Source of the DNA: JADGOV01 sp040002735
Lineage (GTDB): Bacteria; Actinomycetota; Actinomycetes; JADGOV01
NCBI GenBank assembly: GCA_040002735.1
Contig: JBDUDX010000191.1
Span: 1-29,542, forward strand
Reading direction: 5' to 3'
DNA length: 29,542 bases
Shown here one piece after another: positions 15,176 through 23,661 of the stretch. The notes below the pieces were generated by a model, which saw only the letters and a list, made by a program, of their open reading frames with translations, did not search any database and was not told where the DNA came from. Each line of letters starts with the position of its first letter. Positions within the stretch are counted from its first letter, which is position 1. Made by a program: the position numbers and the translations under genes.

Positions 15176-15915
15176 ACACCCGGCTGCGCCGCCTGATGCG
15201 TCCCCGGGCCAGCCGCGCGCAACTCCTCATCGCGCTGCTCTGCGCACTGCTCGGCTTCGCGCTGGCCGTGCAGGTGCGTACCGCCGGAAGTGACGGTGCC
15301 CGCCGCAACGCCCGTCCGGAGGACCTGGCCCGCATCCTGGACGACCTCGGTGCCCGCTCCGACCGGCTGCGCTCCGAGGTGGACCAGCTTCGGGTCACCC
15401 GGGACCGGCTCGCCAACGGCACCGACCGCAGCCGGGCGGCGCTGATGGAGACTCAGCATCGAGCGGAAGAGCTCGGCATCCTCGCCGGGACGTTGCCGGC
15501 CTCCGGACCGGGCGTGCTGCTGACGATCTCCGACCCGCAGGGCAAGGTTCGGGCGAATGTGGTCTTGGACGCGGTGGAGGAGCTGCGCGACGCCGGTGCC
15601 GAGGCGATGCAACTGGCGGGCAGCCGGGGGGCGGCGGTGCGGATCGTCGCGGCAACGGCGTTTCAGGATGATCCTGCCGGCGGTCTCCGCATTGGCAGCG
15701 GACGGATCGCGCCCCCGTATCGCCTCACGGTTATCGGCGAGCCCGCGACGCTGGCTCCGGCGCTGCGCATCCCGGGCGGGGTCGTGGATACGGTGGCTGC
15801 GCTGCCCGGCGCCCGAGCGGACATCGTTTCCGCCGCGCGGGTCACCGTGGCCGCCTTGCAGCCGGTTGCGACGCCTCGTTACGCTCGGCCGGCTGCCACG
15901 CCCACGCCCGGGTAG
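15172..15915 (+). CDS. DUF881 protein, second of a pair
   Basis: A 247-residue protein with a single helix near residues 20-37 (LLIALLCALLGFALAV), an Arg/Leu heptad region likely to be a coiled coil, and the DUF881 domain (GVLLTISDPQGKVRANVV, VEELRDAGAEAMQL, RIAPPYRLTVIG). It is the counterpart of Rv1825. The ATG overlaps the stop of the small basic protein gene. The C-terminus is a short Pro/Ala-rich tail. Together with the first DUF881 protein it should place two extracytoplasmic domains beside the membrane protein between them. Its exact role is unknown. Confidence 0.9.
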   Translation: MNTRLRRLMRPRASRAQLLIALLCALLGFALAVQVRTAGSDGARRNARPEDLARILDDLGARSDRLRSEVDQLRVTRDRLANGTDRSRAALMETQHRAEELGILAGTLPASGPGVLLTISDPQGKVRANVVLDAVEELRDAGAEAMQLAGSRGAAVRIVAATAFQDDPAGGLRIGSGRIAPPYRLTVIGEPATLAPALRIPGGVVDTVAALPGARADIVSAARVTVAALQPVATPRYARPAATPTPG

Positions 15916-15965
15916 GCAAGCGCCGAGTGGACCGCGGAGGCGGTCCTCAACGTGGTGGAGGAAGC

Positions 15966-16379
15966 GTGTATCCGGAGGACCTGAAGTACACCGAAGAACA
16001 CGAGTGGGCCAAGCTCGCCGACGCAGCGAGCGCGGAAGCGGCCGGTGGCGGCGATCAGAGCGTCCGGATCGGAATTACGTCCTTCGCCCAGGAAGCGCTC
16101 GGGGACATCGTCTTCGTCACGATGCCCAGTGCCGGGGAGACGGTCGAGGCAGGGCAGAGCGTGGGGGAGGTGGAGTCGACGAAGAGCGTCTCCGAACTCT
16201 ACGCGCCGGTCAGCGGTACCGTCGTGGCGACCAACGCTGCGCTGGAGGGGCAACCGGAGCTGATCAACTCCGATCCGTACGGCGAAGGTTGGATCCTGGA
16301 GATTTCGGTCGCCGACCGTTCACAGCTGGACAGGCTGCTCGATGCCGCGGCGTACGAACGGCACACCACGTCGGAGTGA
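15966..16379 (+). CDS. gcvH: Glycine cleavage system H protein
   Basis: GcvH carries the lipoyl group that shuttles the aminomethyl intermediate between the P, T and L proteins. It opens VYPEDLKYTEEHEWAKL, the usual start, and has GITSFAQEALGDIVFV. The lipoylation site is EVESTKSVSE, with the modified Lys at residue 73. The ending DPYGEGWILEI is typical. Compared with most members there is an extra segment of about ten residues (Ala/Gly-rich) before VRIGIT. GGAGGA lies just upstream of the GTG start with short spacing. It is followed by a promoter and the GarA-like gene, the same order as Rv1826-Rv1827. Confidence 0.95.
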   Translation: MYPEDLKYTEEHEWAKLADAASAEAAGGGDQSVRIGITSFAQEALGDIVFVTMPSAGETVEAGQSVGEVESTKSVSELYAPVSGTVVATNAALEGQPELINSDPYGEGWILEISVADRSQLDRLLDAAAYERHTTSE

Positions 16380-16435
16380 GAGGCGGTCGGAGTGGTGGGT
16401 GTGCGATCACGATACCCACAGGTCGGGCACCGCGG

Positions 16436-16465
16436 TTGACCCTCGATACACCGCACGGTTAGGTT
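16436..16465 (+). promoter_or_regulatory. Probable sigma-70-type promoter for the GarA-like gene
   Basis: TTGACC, an 18-base spacer and TAGGTT match the housekeeping promoter pattern of actinobacteria well. Transcription would begin near 16472, about 105 bases before the chosen start of the GarA-like gene and only about 16 bases before an in-frame GTG at 16488. Confidence 0.6.
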
Positions 16466-16577
16466 CAGTAGACACTTTAGGTACGCCGTGAGTGCGGGCG
16501 CACGTGCAGCACATCGCGGCGCGGTGGGCGACCGAGAACAGCGAACGCCGGAGTACCGGCAGAAGGCCGAGCGCGCG

Positions 16578-17093
16578 ATGGCGACCGTGTTCTGCACCAA
16601 GTGCGGGCACCAGAATCCCGACGTCGCTCGGTTCTGCGCGAACTGCGGTACCGGTCTGGCTACCGCCGGCCGGGGCGAGCCGCCGGTGGAGAGTACGTCC
16701 ACCATCTCGTTGCCCCAGGTTGATGAGCTCGGAGTCGAGGTCGAGGACCCGGCGGTGGATGCCGGCAGCCCGGTGGACGGCCTCCCGTGGGGCTCCGGAA
16801 TGCTAATCGTCCTGCGCGGACCCAACGCCGGCAGCCGGTTCCTGCTCGACAAGGACCTGACTACCGCCGGCCGCCACCCGCACAGCGACATCTTCCTCGA
16901 CGATGTCACCGTTTCCCGTCGGCACGCCGAGTTCTACCGGGACGCCAACTCCTTCCTGGTCCGCGACGTCGGCAGCCTTAACGGCACCTACGCAAACCGG
17001 GACCGGATCGAACAGGCGAAACTGACCAGTGGCGACGAGGTACAGATCGGAAAGTTCCGGTTGATCTTCTACGCCGGGGGGCAGTCAGGATGA
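16578..17093 (+). CDS. garA: Zinc-ribbon plus FHA-domain protein, GarA-like
   Basis: GarA binds and regulates 2-oxoglutarate dehydrogenase and glutamate dehydrogenase, depending on its phosphorylation by Ser/Thr kinases. This 171-residue protein ends with a clear FHA domain: RGPNAGSRFLLD, TAGRHPHSDIFLDD, TVSRRHAEF, VGSLNGTY and GDEVQIGKFRLIF, very close to Rv1827. In front lies VESTSTISL, which offers phospho-acceptor Thr residues at the place where GarA has its ETTS motif. Unlike mycobacterial GarA, it opens with a two-CxxC zinc ribbon (FCTKCGHQNP, FCANCGTG). ATG at 16578 starts just before the ribbon. An in-frame GTG at 16488 would add 30 residues without known similarity. Located between gcvH and ftsR as in M. 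tuberculosis. Confidence 0.9.
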   Translation: MATVFCTKCGHQNPDVARFCANCGTGLATAGRGEPPVESTSTISLPQVDELGVEVEDPAVDAGSPVDGLPWGSGMLIVLRGPNAGSRFLLDKDLTTAGRHPHSDIFLDDVTVSRRHAEFYRDANSFLVRDVGSLNGTYANRDRIEQAKLTSGDEVQIGKFRLIFYAGGQSG

Positions 17094-17097
17094 CCCG

Positions 17098-17934
17098 GTG
17101 ACCGCCGGAATGCCGACGGAACCGTCGTATCTCAGCATCGGGGAGGTCCTGACCCGGCTGCATACCAATTTTCCGGACGTGACGATCTCGAAGATTCGCT
17201 TCCTGGAATCCGAAGGTCTCGTCGAACCCGAGCGGACCCGGGCCGGTTACCGCCAGTTCAGTTCGGGGGACGTCGAACGGCTGCACTTCATTCTGGAATG
17301 TCAACGGGACCGATACCTGCCGCTGCGAGTCATCCGCGAACACCTCGCCGCCCTCGACCGCGGCGAGGAGCCGACCCTGCCGGCCGGGCCGGCGACCGGC
17401 CGTTCCTCCTCGGCGGCCGTGGATAAGTCCGACCCGTCACCGCAGCCGGCCGTCACCGCCGCGGAGTCCGGCGCCACCGATGAGCTCTCGCCGCCCCGTC
17501 CGGCCGCTGCCCACCGCCCGCGGCAGCCGGAGGCCGAACTGTTTGCCAGCGACCTCAGCGAGCTGCGGCTCAACCGGCGGGAACTTGCCGCTGCCGCCGG
17601 ACTGCGACCCGAGCAACTCACCGAGCTGGAGCGATACGGGCTGGTCGCCACCCGGTCCGGCGGGTCGTACTACGACGGGGAGGCTTTGATCGTGGCGCGT
17701 ACGGTGGCGGCGATGAGCCGGTACGGCCTGGAGCCGCGCCACCTGCGGGCGTTCAAGACCGCCGCGGACCGGGAGGTCGGCCTCATCGAGCAGGTGATCT
17801 CGCCCTACTCCCGAGCCCGGGGCGGCGATGCTCGCAAGCACGCCGCCACGGTCGCTCGGGAGCTCGCCGCGCTGTCCCTTCGGTTGCATACGGCATTGGT
17901 CCGGGCCGGGCTCTCCGCGGATCTGCTGCGCTGA
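17098..17934 (+). CDS. ftsR: MerR-family regulator FtsR
   Basis: A 278-residue regulator. It has a MerR winged-helix at the N-terminus (YLSIGEVLTRL, ISKIRFLESEGLVEPERTRAGYRQFS, DVERLHFIL) and a second MerR-like segment after a Pro/Ala-rich linker (LNRRELAAAAGLRPEQLTELERYGLV). The homologue in Corynebacterium was named FtsR because it acts on ftsZ expression, and Rv1828 is the M. tuberculosis counterpart. The GTG start has AGGA 7 bases in front and lies only 4 bases after the stop of the GarA-like gene, so the two are co-transcribed. No effector-binding domain of classical metal-sensing MerR proteins is present. Confidence 0.92.
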   Translation: MTAGMPTEPSYLSIGEVLTRLHTNFPDVTISKIRFLESEGLVEPERTRAGYRQFSSGDVERLHFILECQRDRYLPLRVIREHLAALDRGEEPTLPAGPATGRSSSAAVDKSDPSPQPAVTAAESGATDELSPPRPAAAHRPRQPEAELFASDLSELRLNRRELAAAAGLRPEQLTELERYGLVATRSGGSYYDGEALIVARTVAAMSRYGLEPRHLRAFKTAADREVGLIEQVISPYSRARGGDARKHAATVARELAALSLRLHTALVRAGLSADLLR

Positions 17935-17970
17935 CACCGAAGAGATAACGCACGGCAGGTACAGCGGAAG

Positions 17971-17989
17971 AACACCGAAGACAGGTGTT
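17971..17989. promoter_or_regulatory. Inverted repeat upstream of the DUF151 nuclease gene
   Basis: AACACC and GGTGTT face each other across 7 bases in the gap between ftsR and the DUF151 gene. A TTAGTT hexamer begins at the right arm and could serve as a -10 element, which would place the dyad between -35 and -10, as in MerR-type promoters. Autocontrol by one of the two flanking MerR proteins is an inference. Confidence 0.4.
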
Positions 17990-18050
17990 AGTTTGGGCCT
18001 CCTGGTCCACCCGTGCTTCCGCTCGCAGGAGCCGCTCGAAGGAGGGTTCC

Positions 18051-18542
18051 GTGCATCAGGTCAACGTCGTCGGCGTCCGCGTCGAATTGCCGTCCAACCA
18101 GCCCATCGTGCTGCTCAAGGAGGCCGGCGGCGAGCGTTACCTGCCGATTTGGATCGGCACCGTCGAGGCGGCGGCGATCGCGGCCGCCCAGCAAGGGATG
18201 TTGCCACCGCGACCGTTGACCCACGATCTGTTGAAAAACATTCTGGACGCGCTCGCGGCGCCGCTGGAGGCGGTGCAGATCATCCAGTTGCGGGACAGCG
18301 TCTTCTACGCCGATCTGGTCTTCGCCAGCGGCACCCGGGTCAGCGCGCGGCCGTCGGACGCGATCGCGCTCGCGATGCGACTGGGGACCTCGATCTATGC
18401 CGACGAGTCCGTGCTGGTCGAGGCTGGTGTCACGCTGCCCGACGAGGACGCACCGGATGAGGTGCAGGCCGAGACCGAGGTGGAAAAGTTCCGGGAGTTT
18501 CTGGACACCATCTCACCGGAGGACTTCGCGAGCGGCTCGTGA
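18051..18542 (+). CDS. Bifunctional nuclease family protein (DUF151)
   Basis: The 163-residue protein reads VNVVGVRVELPSNQPIVLL, RYLPIWIGTVEAAAIA, RPLTHDLL and SARPSDAIALAMRLG, all hallmarks of DUF151. Plant and bacterial members were described as nucleases with both RNase and DNase action. The M. tuberculosis homologue at the same place is Rv1829. AAGGAGGG lies 5 bases before the GTG start, which is therefore well supported over longer versions. The C-terminal 30 residues are acidic. It lies between two MerR regulators in an arrangement kept across actinobacteria. Confidence 0.92.
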   Translation: MHQVNVVGVRVELPSNQPIVLLKEAGGERYLPIWIGTVEAAAIAAAQQGMLPPRPLTHDLLKNILDALAAPLEAVQIIQLRDSVFYADLVFASGTRVSARPSDAIALAMRLGTSIYADESVLVEAGVTLPDEDAPDEVQAETEVEKFREFLDTISPEDFASGS

Positions 18543-18578
18543 GTTCCCGCCGGACCTGCGACGCGCCGAACGGTGACG

Positions 18579-18607
18579 TTGACGTCGAGGGTCCGGCTGC
18601 CTACCGT
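18579..18607 (+). promoter_or_regulatory. Probable promoter of the second MerR gene
   Basis: TTGACG, a 17-base spacer and TACCGT fit an actinobacterial housekeeping promoter. The expected transcript start near 18614 leaves a leader of about 45 bases, with GGAGG 4 bases before the GTG start codon of the regulator gene. Confidence 0.55.
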
Positions 18608-18657
18608 CAATGTGAGCATGCCCCGATCGGTTTGGGGCCATCCGGAGCGGAGGCGGC

Positions 18658-19287
18658 GTGACGCGGTTCGAGGAGGGCAACAACGCCCCGCCGAGACAGC
18701 CGGCGGCGCCCACCTCGGTCGACCAGGGCAGTTTGTTTCCCCCGGACGTCGAAGCCGGCTTCTCGGTCGAGCCGCTGGTGTCCCACGGTGACGACGCCGG
18801 CTACGGCGCACCGACCGCCTGCCAGGCCGCCGGCATCACCTATCGCCAGTTGGACTACTGGGCGCGTACCGGCCTCGTCGAACCGAGCGTTCGCCCGGCA
18901 TCGGGGTCCGGGACCTACCGGTTGTATTCCTTCCGCGACATTCTGGTGCTCAAGGTCGTCAAGCGACTGCTCGACACCGGCGTCTCGCTGCAGAACATCC
19001 GGGCCGCGTTGGCCCATCTCCGCGAGCGCGGCGTGGATGATCTCGCCCGGCTCACGTTGATGAGCGACGGCGCCACGGTCTACGAGCTCGGGTCCAGCGA
19101 CGAGGTCATCGACCTGCTCCGTCGAGGTCAAGGCGTGTTCGGTATCGCCGTGGGCCCGATCGTCCGCGAGGTGGAAGGCACGCTGGCGCAGCTGCCGCAG
19201 GACGCGGGCGCCCAGCCGGCGGAGCCCGCGGAGGGGTCGGCCGCGGACGAGTTGGCTTCGCGGCGGCGCCGACGCAACACCGCCTGA
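18658..19287 (+). CDS. MerR-family regulator, Rv1830 (ResR/McdR) type
   Basis: A 209-residue protein with a MerR winged helix in residues 55-125: CQAAGITYRQLDYWARTGLV, TYRLYSFRDILVLKVVKRLL and GVSLQNIRAALAHL. The preceding 50 residues are polar and disordered-looking, and the C-terminus is an Ala/Glu-rich tail with a basic end (RRRRNTA). The M. tuberculosis homologue Rv1830 controls growth and division and has been called ResR. GGAGG 4 bases before the GTG supports the start. It has its own probable promoter. The glycine riboswitch begins 45 bases after its stop, so gcvP is a separate transcription unit or is controlled by read-through. Confidence 0.9.
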   Translation: MTRFEEGNNAPPRQPAAPTSVDQGSLFPPDVEAGFSVEPLVSHGDDAGYGAPTACQAAGITYRQLDYWARTGLVEPSVRPASGSGTYRLYSFRDILVLKVVKRLLDTGVSLQNIRAALAHLRERGVDDLARLTLMSDGATVYELGSSDEVIDLLRRGQGVFGIAVGPIVREVEGTLAQLPQDAGAQPAEPAEGSAADELASRRRRRNTA

Positions 19288-19331
19288 GCGCGGTCACGGC
19301 GGAGTACTGCTAGCGTCGGATTGGCCCGTGA

Positions 19332-19470
19332 CCCCCACGGGAGAGTCCCCGTGCAAAACGGGGCGCCGAAGGGGCAACCTCCCCGGAACCTCTCAGGCGC
19401 CAGGGACCGTGGGGTGAGGCAACTCTGAAGCTCGGCCGCCCGAATCCCGGGCAGCCGGTCGACAGAGGGG
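19332..19470 (+). promoter_or_regulatory. Glycine riboswitch with 3' ghost aptamer
   Basis: The leader of gcvP has the glycine aptamer core: GGGAGAG, GCGCCGAAGGGGCAA and CTCTCAGGCGCCAGGGACCG, enclosed by a P1 helix of CCCCCACGG with CCGTGGGG. After it comes a shorter structured part in which CTCTG (near 19423) can pair with CAGAG (near 19462), as in the ghost aptamers of singleton type-1 switches. There is no full second aptamer. Binding of glycine is expected to raise expression of the glycine cleavage gene downstream. The AGGAGG ribosome-binding site of gcvP follows 25 bases later. Confidence 0.93.
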
Positions 19471-19506
19471 GAGGCACCGACCGGGACCGAGTCCAGGAGG
19501 CCCTCC

Positions 19507-22407
19507 ATGCCGCAGCGTTCCCCGTCCAGTCCCACCACCGCGTCGGAGCTCGATGCGCTCACCGCAGCCGTGCCCTTCGCCAGCCGGCACATCGGTCCGC
19601 GGGCCGAGGAACAGGCGAAGATGCTCGCCGCGGTGGGGTACCGCTCGCTCACCGAGTTGCTCGACGCGGCCGTACCGGACAGCATCCGCTTCCGCGAGCC
19701 CCTCGACCTGCCGCCGGCCGTTGGCGAGGCCGAGGTGATCGACGAGCTGCGGGCCCTTGCCGGCCGCAACACCGTGCTCACCTCCATGATCGGTATGGGG
19801 TACGCCGACACGGTGACGCCGCCGGTGATCCTGCGGAACGTGTTGGAGAACCCGGCCTGGTACACCGCCTACACCCCGTACCAGCCGGAGATATCCCAAG
19901 GGCGCCTCGAGGCGTTGATCACCTTCCAGACCGCGGTGGCGGATCTCACCGGGCTGCCGATTGCCAACGCCTCGCTGCTCGACGAGGCCACCGCAGCGGC
20001 CGAGGCGATGACGCTGAGCCGGCGGATGAGCAAGGCTCCGGCACGTGGGCGCGGCGTCTACGTGGTGGACGCCGAGTGCCATCCGCAGACCGTGGCGGTA
20101 CTCACCACCCGAGCGGCCGCGATCGGCATCGAGATTGCCGTGACCGACCTCAGCAGCGGGGCCGAGCAACTGCCCGCGGAGTGTTTCGGCGTCCTGCTGC
20201 AGTACCCCGGCACCACCGGCGTGGTGCGCGACATCGTCGCGGTCATCGACGCGGCGCACCAGCAGGGCGCGCTGGTCGCTGTGGCTGCTGACCTGCTGTC
20301 CCTCGTGCTGCTCCGCCCGCCAGGGGAGGCCGGCGCCGACATCGCGGTCGGCTCCTCGCAGCGCTTCGGCGTACCGATGTCCTACGGCGGCCCGCACGCC
20401 GCCTATATGGCCGTCCGCCCGGGCTTGGAGCGCTCGATCCCAGGTCGGCTGGTCGGCGTGTCGGTGGACGCCGACGGCGCGCCGGCGTACCGGCTGGCGC
20501 TCCAGACCCGCGAGCAGCACATCCGCCGCGAAAAGGCGACCAGCAACATCTGCACGGCTCAGGTACTGCTCGCGGTGATGGCCGGCATGTATGCCGTCTA
20601 TCACGGCGCTGATGGCCTGCGGATCATCGCCCGCCGGGTGCATCGGTACGCGAGCATCCTCGCCACCGGCCTGAGGGACGGGGGAGTGGCGGTCGTCCAC
20701 GACGCATTCTTCGACACCGTCACCCTTCGTGTGCCGGGGCGGGCGGCGGAGGTCGTGGCGGCTGCCCGGGAACACCGGATCAACCTGCGTTACCTCGACG
20801 GCGACACCATCGGCGTTTCCTGTGACGAGCGAACCACCGCCGCGCACGTGGCGGCGGTGTGGGCGGCGTTCGGGGTGTCCGCCGACGTACCGGCGCTGGA
20901 CGCGACGGCCATCGGGGCGATCCCAGCGGAGTTGCAGCGGACGGGGGAGTTCCTCACCCACCCGGTCTTCTCGGCGTACCGCTCCGAGACCGCGATGCTG
21001 CGGTACCTGCGCCGCCTCGCCGATCGGGACCTCGCGCTGGACCGAACCATGATCCCGCTGGGCTCCTGCACGATGAAGCTCAATGCGACCGCCGAGATGG
21101 AGCCGATCACGTGGCCGGAGTTCGCCGGCCTGCACCCGTACGCCCCCTCGGAACAGGCCGCGGGCTACGCCGACCTGATCGGTCAGCTGGAGAGCTACCT
21201 CGCCGAGATCACCGGGTACGACGCGGTCTCCCTACAGCCGAACGCCGGCTCGCAGGGCGAATTTGCCGGGTTGCTCGCGATCCGGAGCTGGCACCTCAGT
21301 CGCGGTGACGATGCCCGCGACGTCTGCCTGATCCCCTCCAGCGCCCACGGTACGAACGCGGCCAGTGCCGTGATGGCCGGCCTGCGGGTGGTGGTCGTCC
21401 GGTGCGACGACGGCGGCAACGTCGACCTCGACGATCTACGAACCAAGATCGACCAGTATGGCGACCGGCTCGCCGCGATCATGGTGACCTATCCCTCCAC
21501 GCACGGCGTCTTCGAGCCGGCGATCGCCGAGTTGCGCGCGATGGTGCACGACGCTGGAGGTCAGGTGTACGTCGACGGCGCCAACCTCAATGCGCTGGTC
21601 GGGGTGGCCCGTCCGGGGCGTTTCGGCGCGGACGTGTCGCATCTCAACCTGCACAAGACGTTCTGCATCCCGCACGGCGGCGGTGGTCCCGGCGTCGGGC
21701 CGGTGGCAGTCCGGGCTCATTTGGCGCCCTTCCTGCCCGGCGATCCGCTGGGCGCTTCCGCTGGCGATTCGGGGGCGGTGGCTGCCGCGCGGTACGGTTC
21801 GGCCGGCATTCTGCCGATCTCCTGGGCGTACGTCCGGCTGATGGGGGCGGACGGCCTGCTGCAGGCCACCGAAGTCGCGATCTTGACGGCGAACTACGTT
21901 GCGAAGCGGCTCAACACGCACTATCCGGTGCTCTACACCGGACGGAACGGGCTGGTCGCGCACGAGTGCATCGTGGATCTTCGGCCGATCACCCGGGAGA
22001 CCGGGGTGACCGTGGACGACGTGGCGAAACGGCTGATCGACTACGGCTTCCACGCCCCGACCATGTCCTTCCCGGTGGCCGGCACGCTGATGATCGAACC
22101 GACGGAATCAGAGGACCTCACGGAGTTGAACCGGTTCTGCGACGCCATGATCGCGGTCCGCGGTGAAATCGCCAAAGTGGCATCGGGGGAGTGGGACCGG
22201 ACGGATAACCCGCTGCGCGGCGCGCCTCATACTGCAGAAGTTTTGGCCGGGGACTGGTCTCATCCTTACACTCGAACCGACGCGGCCTATCCGGTCGCGT
22301 CGTTGCGGTCCGGGAAATACTGGCCGCCGGTCCGCCGGATCGACCAGGCGTATGGCGACCGGCATCTGGTCTGCAGCTGTCCGCCGCCCACCGCGTACGA
22401 GGAATGA
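19507..22407 (+). CDS. gcvP: Glycine dehydrogenase (decarboxylating), P protein
   Basis: The PLP enzyme removes CO2 from glycine and passes the aminomethyl group to lipoylated GcvH. The 966-residue chain is the full-length single-subunit form. It has an N-terminal half with FASRHIGP, IGMGYADTVTP and WYTAYTPYQPEISQGRLEAL, and a C-terminal half with IPLGSCTMKLNATAEM and GQVYVDGANLNAL. The PLP lysine is in HLNLHKTFCIPHGGGGPG, Lys 717. AGGAGG 6 bases before the ATG fixes the start. It is controlled by the glycine riboswitch in its leader. The M. tuberculosis counterpart is gcvB (Rv1832). The gene for the T protein is not in the window. No lesion is seen. Confidence 0.97.
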   Translation: MPQRSPSSPTTASELDALTAAVPFASRHIGPRAEEQAKMLAAVGYRSLTELLDAAVPDSIRFREPLDLPPAVGEAEVIDELRALAGRNTVLTSMIGMGYADTVTPPVILRNVLENPAWYTAYTPYQPEISQGRLEALITFQTAVADLTGLPIANASLLDEATAAAEAMTLSRRMSKAPARGRGVYVVDAECHPQTVAVLTTRAAAIGIEIAVTDLSSGAEQLPAECFGVLLQYPGTTGVVRDIVAVIDAAHQQGALVAVAADLLSLVLLRPPGEAGADIAVGSSQRFGVPMSYGGPHAAYMAVRPGLERSIPGRLVGVSVDADGAPAYRLALQTREQHIRREKATSNICTAQVLLAVMAGMYAVYHGADGLRIIARRVHRYASILATGLRDGGVAVVHDAFFDTVTLRVPGRAAEVVAAAREHRINLRYLDGDTIGVSCDERTTAAHVAAVWAAFGVSADVPALDATAIGAIPAELQRTGEFLTHPVFSAYRSETAMLRYLRRLADRDLALDRTMIPLGSCTMKLNATAEMEPITWPEFAGLHPYAPSEQAAGYADLIGQLESYLAEITGYDAVSLQPNAGSQGEFAGLLAIRSWHLSRGDDARDVCLIPSSAHGTNAASAVMAGLRVVVVRCDDGGNVDLDDLRTKIDQYGDRLAAIMVTYPSTHGVFEPAIAELRAMVHDAGGQVYVDGANLNALVGVARPGRFGADVSHLNLHKTFCIPHGGGGPGVGPVAVRAHLAPFLPGDPLGASAGDSGAVAAARYGSAGILPISWAYVRLMGADGLLQATEVAILTANYVAKRLNTHYPVLYTGRNGLVAHECIVDLRPITRETGVTVDDVAKRLIDYGFHAPTMSFPVAGTLMIEPTESEDLTELNRFCDAMIAVRGEIAKVASGEWDRTDNPLRGAPHTAEVLAGDWSHPYTRTDAAYPVASLRSGKYWPPVRRIDQAYGDRHLVCSCPPPTAYEE

Positions 22408-22411
22408 GCTG

Positions 22412-23656
22412 ATGGCTCGACCGAGTGCAACGCCGCGCGGCCCCCGCCTTCGGACGGTCGCCGCGCTCAGCGCTGCGCTCACCATCATCGCCCTCGCCGG
22501 GTGCCACCAGCAGGGATCAGACCGCGGGACCGCGGCCGGCGTCGGACGGGGACAGCCCTCCACCTCCGGGTCACCTTCGGCCAAAGTCGCCGTGCCCCGG
22601 CTTGCCGTGATCGGCATTCAGGCGGGCATGCTGGGCGCGGGTGCGCCCGTCCGGCTGGCGGTCAGCGGCGGGCAGCTGAAGGGACCGGTGAAGGTCACCC
22701 CAAGCTTGCCCGGCGCCATCACGGGGAGGACCGGGTGGGCCAGCAAGTCCGAGACCAAGCCGGCCACTACCTACCGGTTCACGGCCACCGCCCTGGACTC
22801 CGCGGGCGCGCCGCACCCGGTGAGCGCCAGCCTTCGCACGGCCTCCACCGACGGCACCCTGCGGGCGCGGTTGACCCCCGGCGACGGCGCGATGGTGGGG
22901 ATCGGGATGCCGGTGGCCGCCACCTTCAACCACAGCGTTGCGAAAGGTGATCGCGCAGCGGTGGAGAAGCGGCTGCAGGTCCGCACCACGCACCCGCTCA
23001 CCGGCGCCTGGTACTGGTTGAGTAGCAAGGAGGCCCACTTCCGGCCGGTGCAGTACTGGCCGGCGCACGAGCCGGTGCAGGTACGGGCCGAGATGCCAGG
23101 GCTCTATCTGAAGAGCGGATTGTGGGGCGGGCCCACCCGTACGTCCGCTTTCAGAATCGGTGCGGCGCACGTCTCGGTGGCCGACGTACGGGCGCACCGG
23201 TTCACCGTGTACTCCGGTGGCCACAAGCTCAGGTCGTACCCGGCCAGCATGGGGAGCTCCCGGTATCCGAGCAAGGGCGGGGTGCACATCGCGCTGGAGA
23301 TGGCTCGGTCGGTGACGATGGACTCCTCGACGATCGGCATCCCGCGGGGGTCACCCGGCAGCTATTTCGAGACGGTGCTGTGGGACGTCCGGATCTCCTA
23401 CGGTGGCGCCTTCGTACACGCTGCGCCGTGGTCGGTGGGCTCGCAGGGCCGGGTCAACGTGTCCCACGGCTGCGTGAACCTGGCGACGTCAGCCGCGCGA
23501 TGGTTCTACGGCTTCACCCAACGCGGCGACATCGTCAACGTCACCCAGGCCCGAATCGGCCCCGACGCGTATGACCCGGGGACCGCGGACTGGAATCTGT
23601 CATGGGCACAGTGGCTCGCCGGGAGCGCGGCCGGGGCTCGGGTCACGACGGTATAG
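22412..23656 (+). CDS. Lipoprotein L,D-transpeptidase
   Basis: The enzyme makes 3-3 cross-links in peptidoglycan outside the membrane. The 414-residue protein has a signal peptide with a lipobox (IIALAGC, lipidated Cys 31) and a Ser/Gly-rich linker. Two Ig-like domains follow (around residues 65-150 and 155-245), then the YkuD catalytic domain. The catalytic signature is FVHAAPWSVGSQGRVNVSHGC, followed by VNL, with Cys 354 as nucleophile. This is the Ldt layout known from mycobacterial LdtMt2. The ATG 4 bases after the gcvP stop is chosen because a signal peptide follows at once, although the frame is open far into gcvP. Co-transcription with gcvP, and so indirect control by glycine, is possible. 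It faces the HAD gene tail to tail with only 5 bases between. Confidence 0.93.
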   Translation: MARPSATPRGPRLRTVAALSAALTIIALAGCHQQGSDRGTAAGVGRGQPSTSGSPSAKVAVPRLAVIGIQAGMLGAGAPVRLAVSGGQLKGPVKVTPSLPGAITGRTGWASKSETKPATTYRFTATALDSAGAPHPVSASLRTASTDGTLRARLTPGDGAMVGIGMPVAATFNHSVAKGDRAAVEKRLQVRTTHPLTGAWYWLSSKEAHFRPVQYWPAHEPVQVRAEMPGLYLKSGLWGGPTRTSAFRIGAAHVSVADVRAHRFTVYSGGHKLRSYPASMGSSRYPSKGGVHIALEMARSVTMDSSTIGIPRGSPGSYFETVLWDVRISYGGAFVHAAPWSVGSQGRVNVSHGCVNLATSAARWFYGFTQRGDIVNVTQARIGPDAYDPGTADWNLSWAQWLAGSAAGARVTTV

Positions 23657-23661
23657 CCGGT

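Noticed and set aside
16488..16577. Upstream extension of the GarA-like gene from GTG
   Set aside because: The added 30 residues are Ala/Arg-rich without similarity and would start only about 16 bases after the expected transcript start with no ribosome-binding site.
19393..21135. Minus-strand open frame of 580 codons opposite gcvP
   Set aside because: The frame covers the riboswitch and the gcvP 5' half and shows no motif; gcvP is certain.
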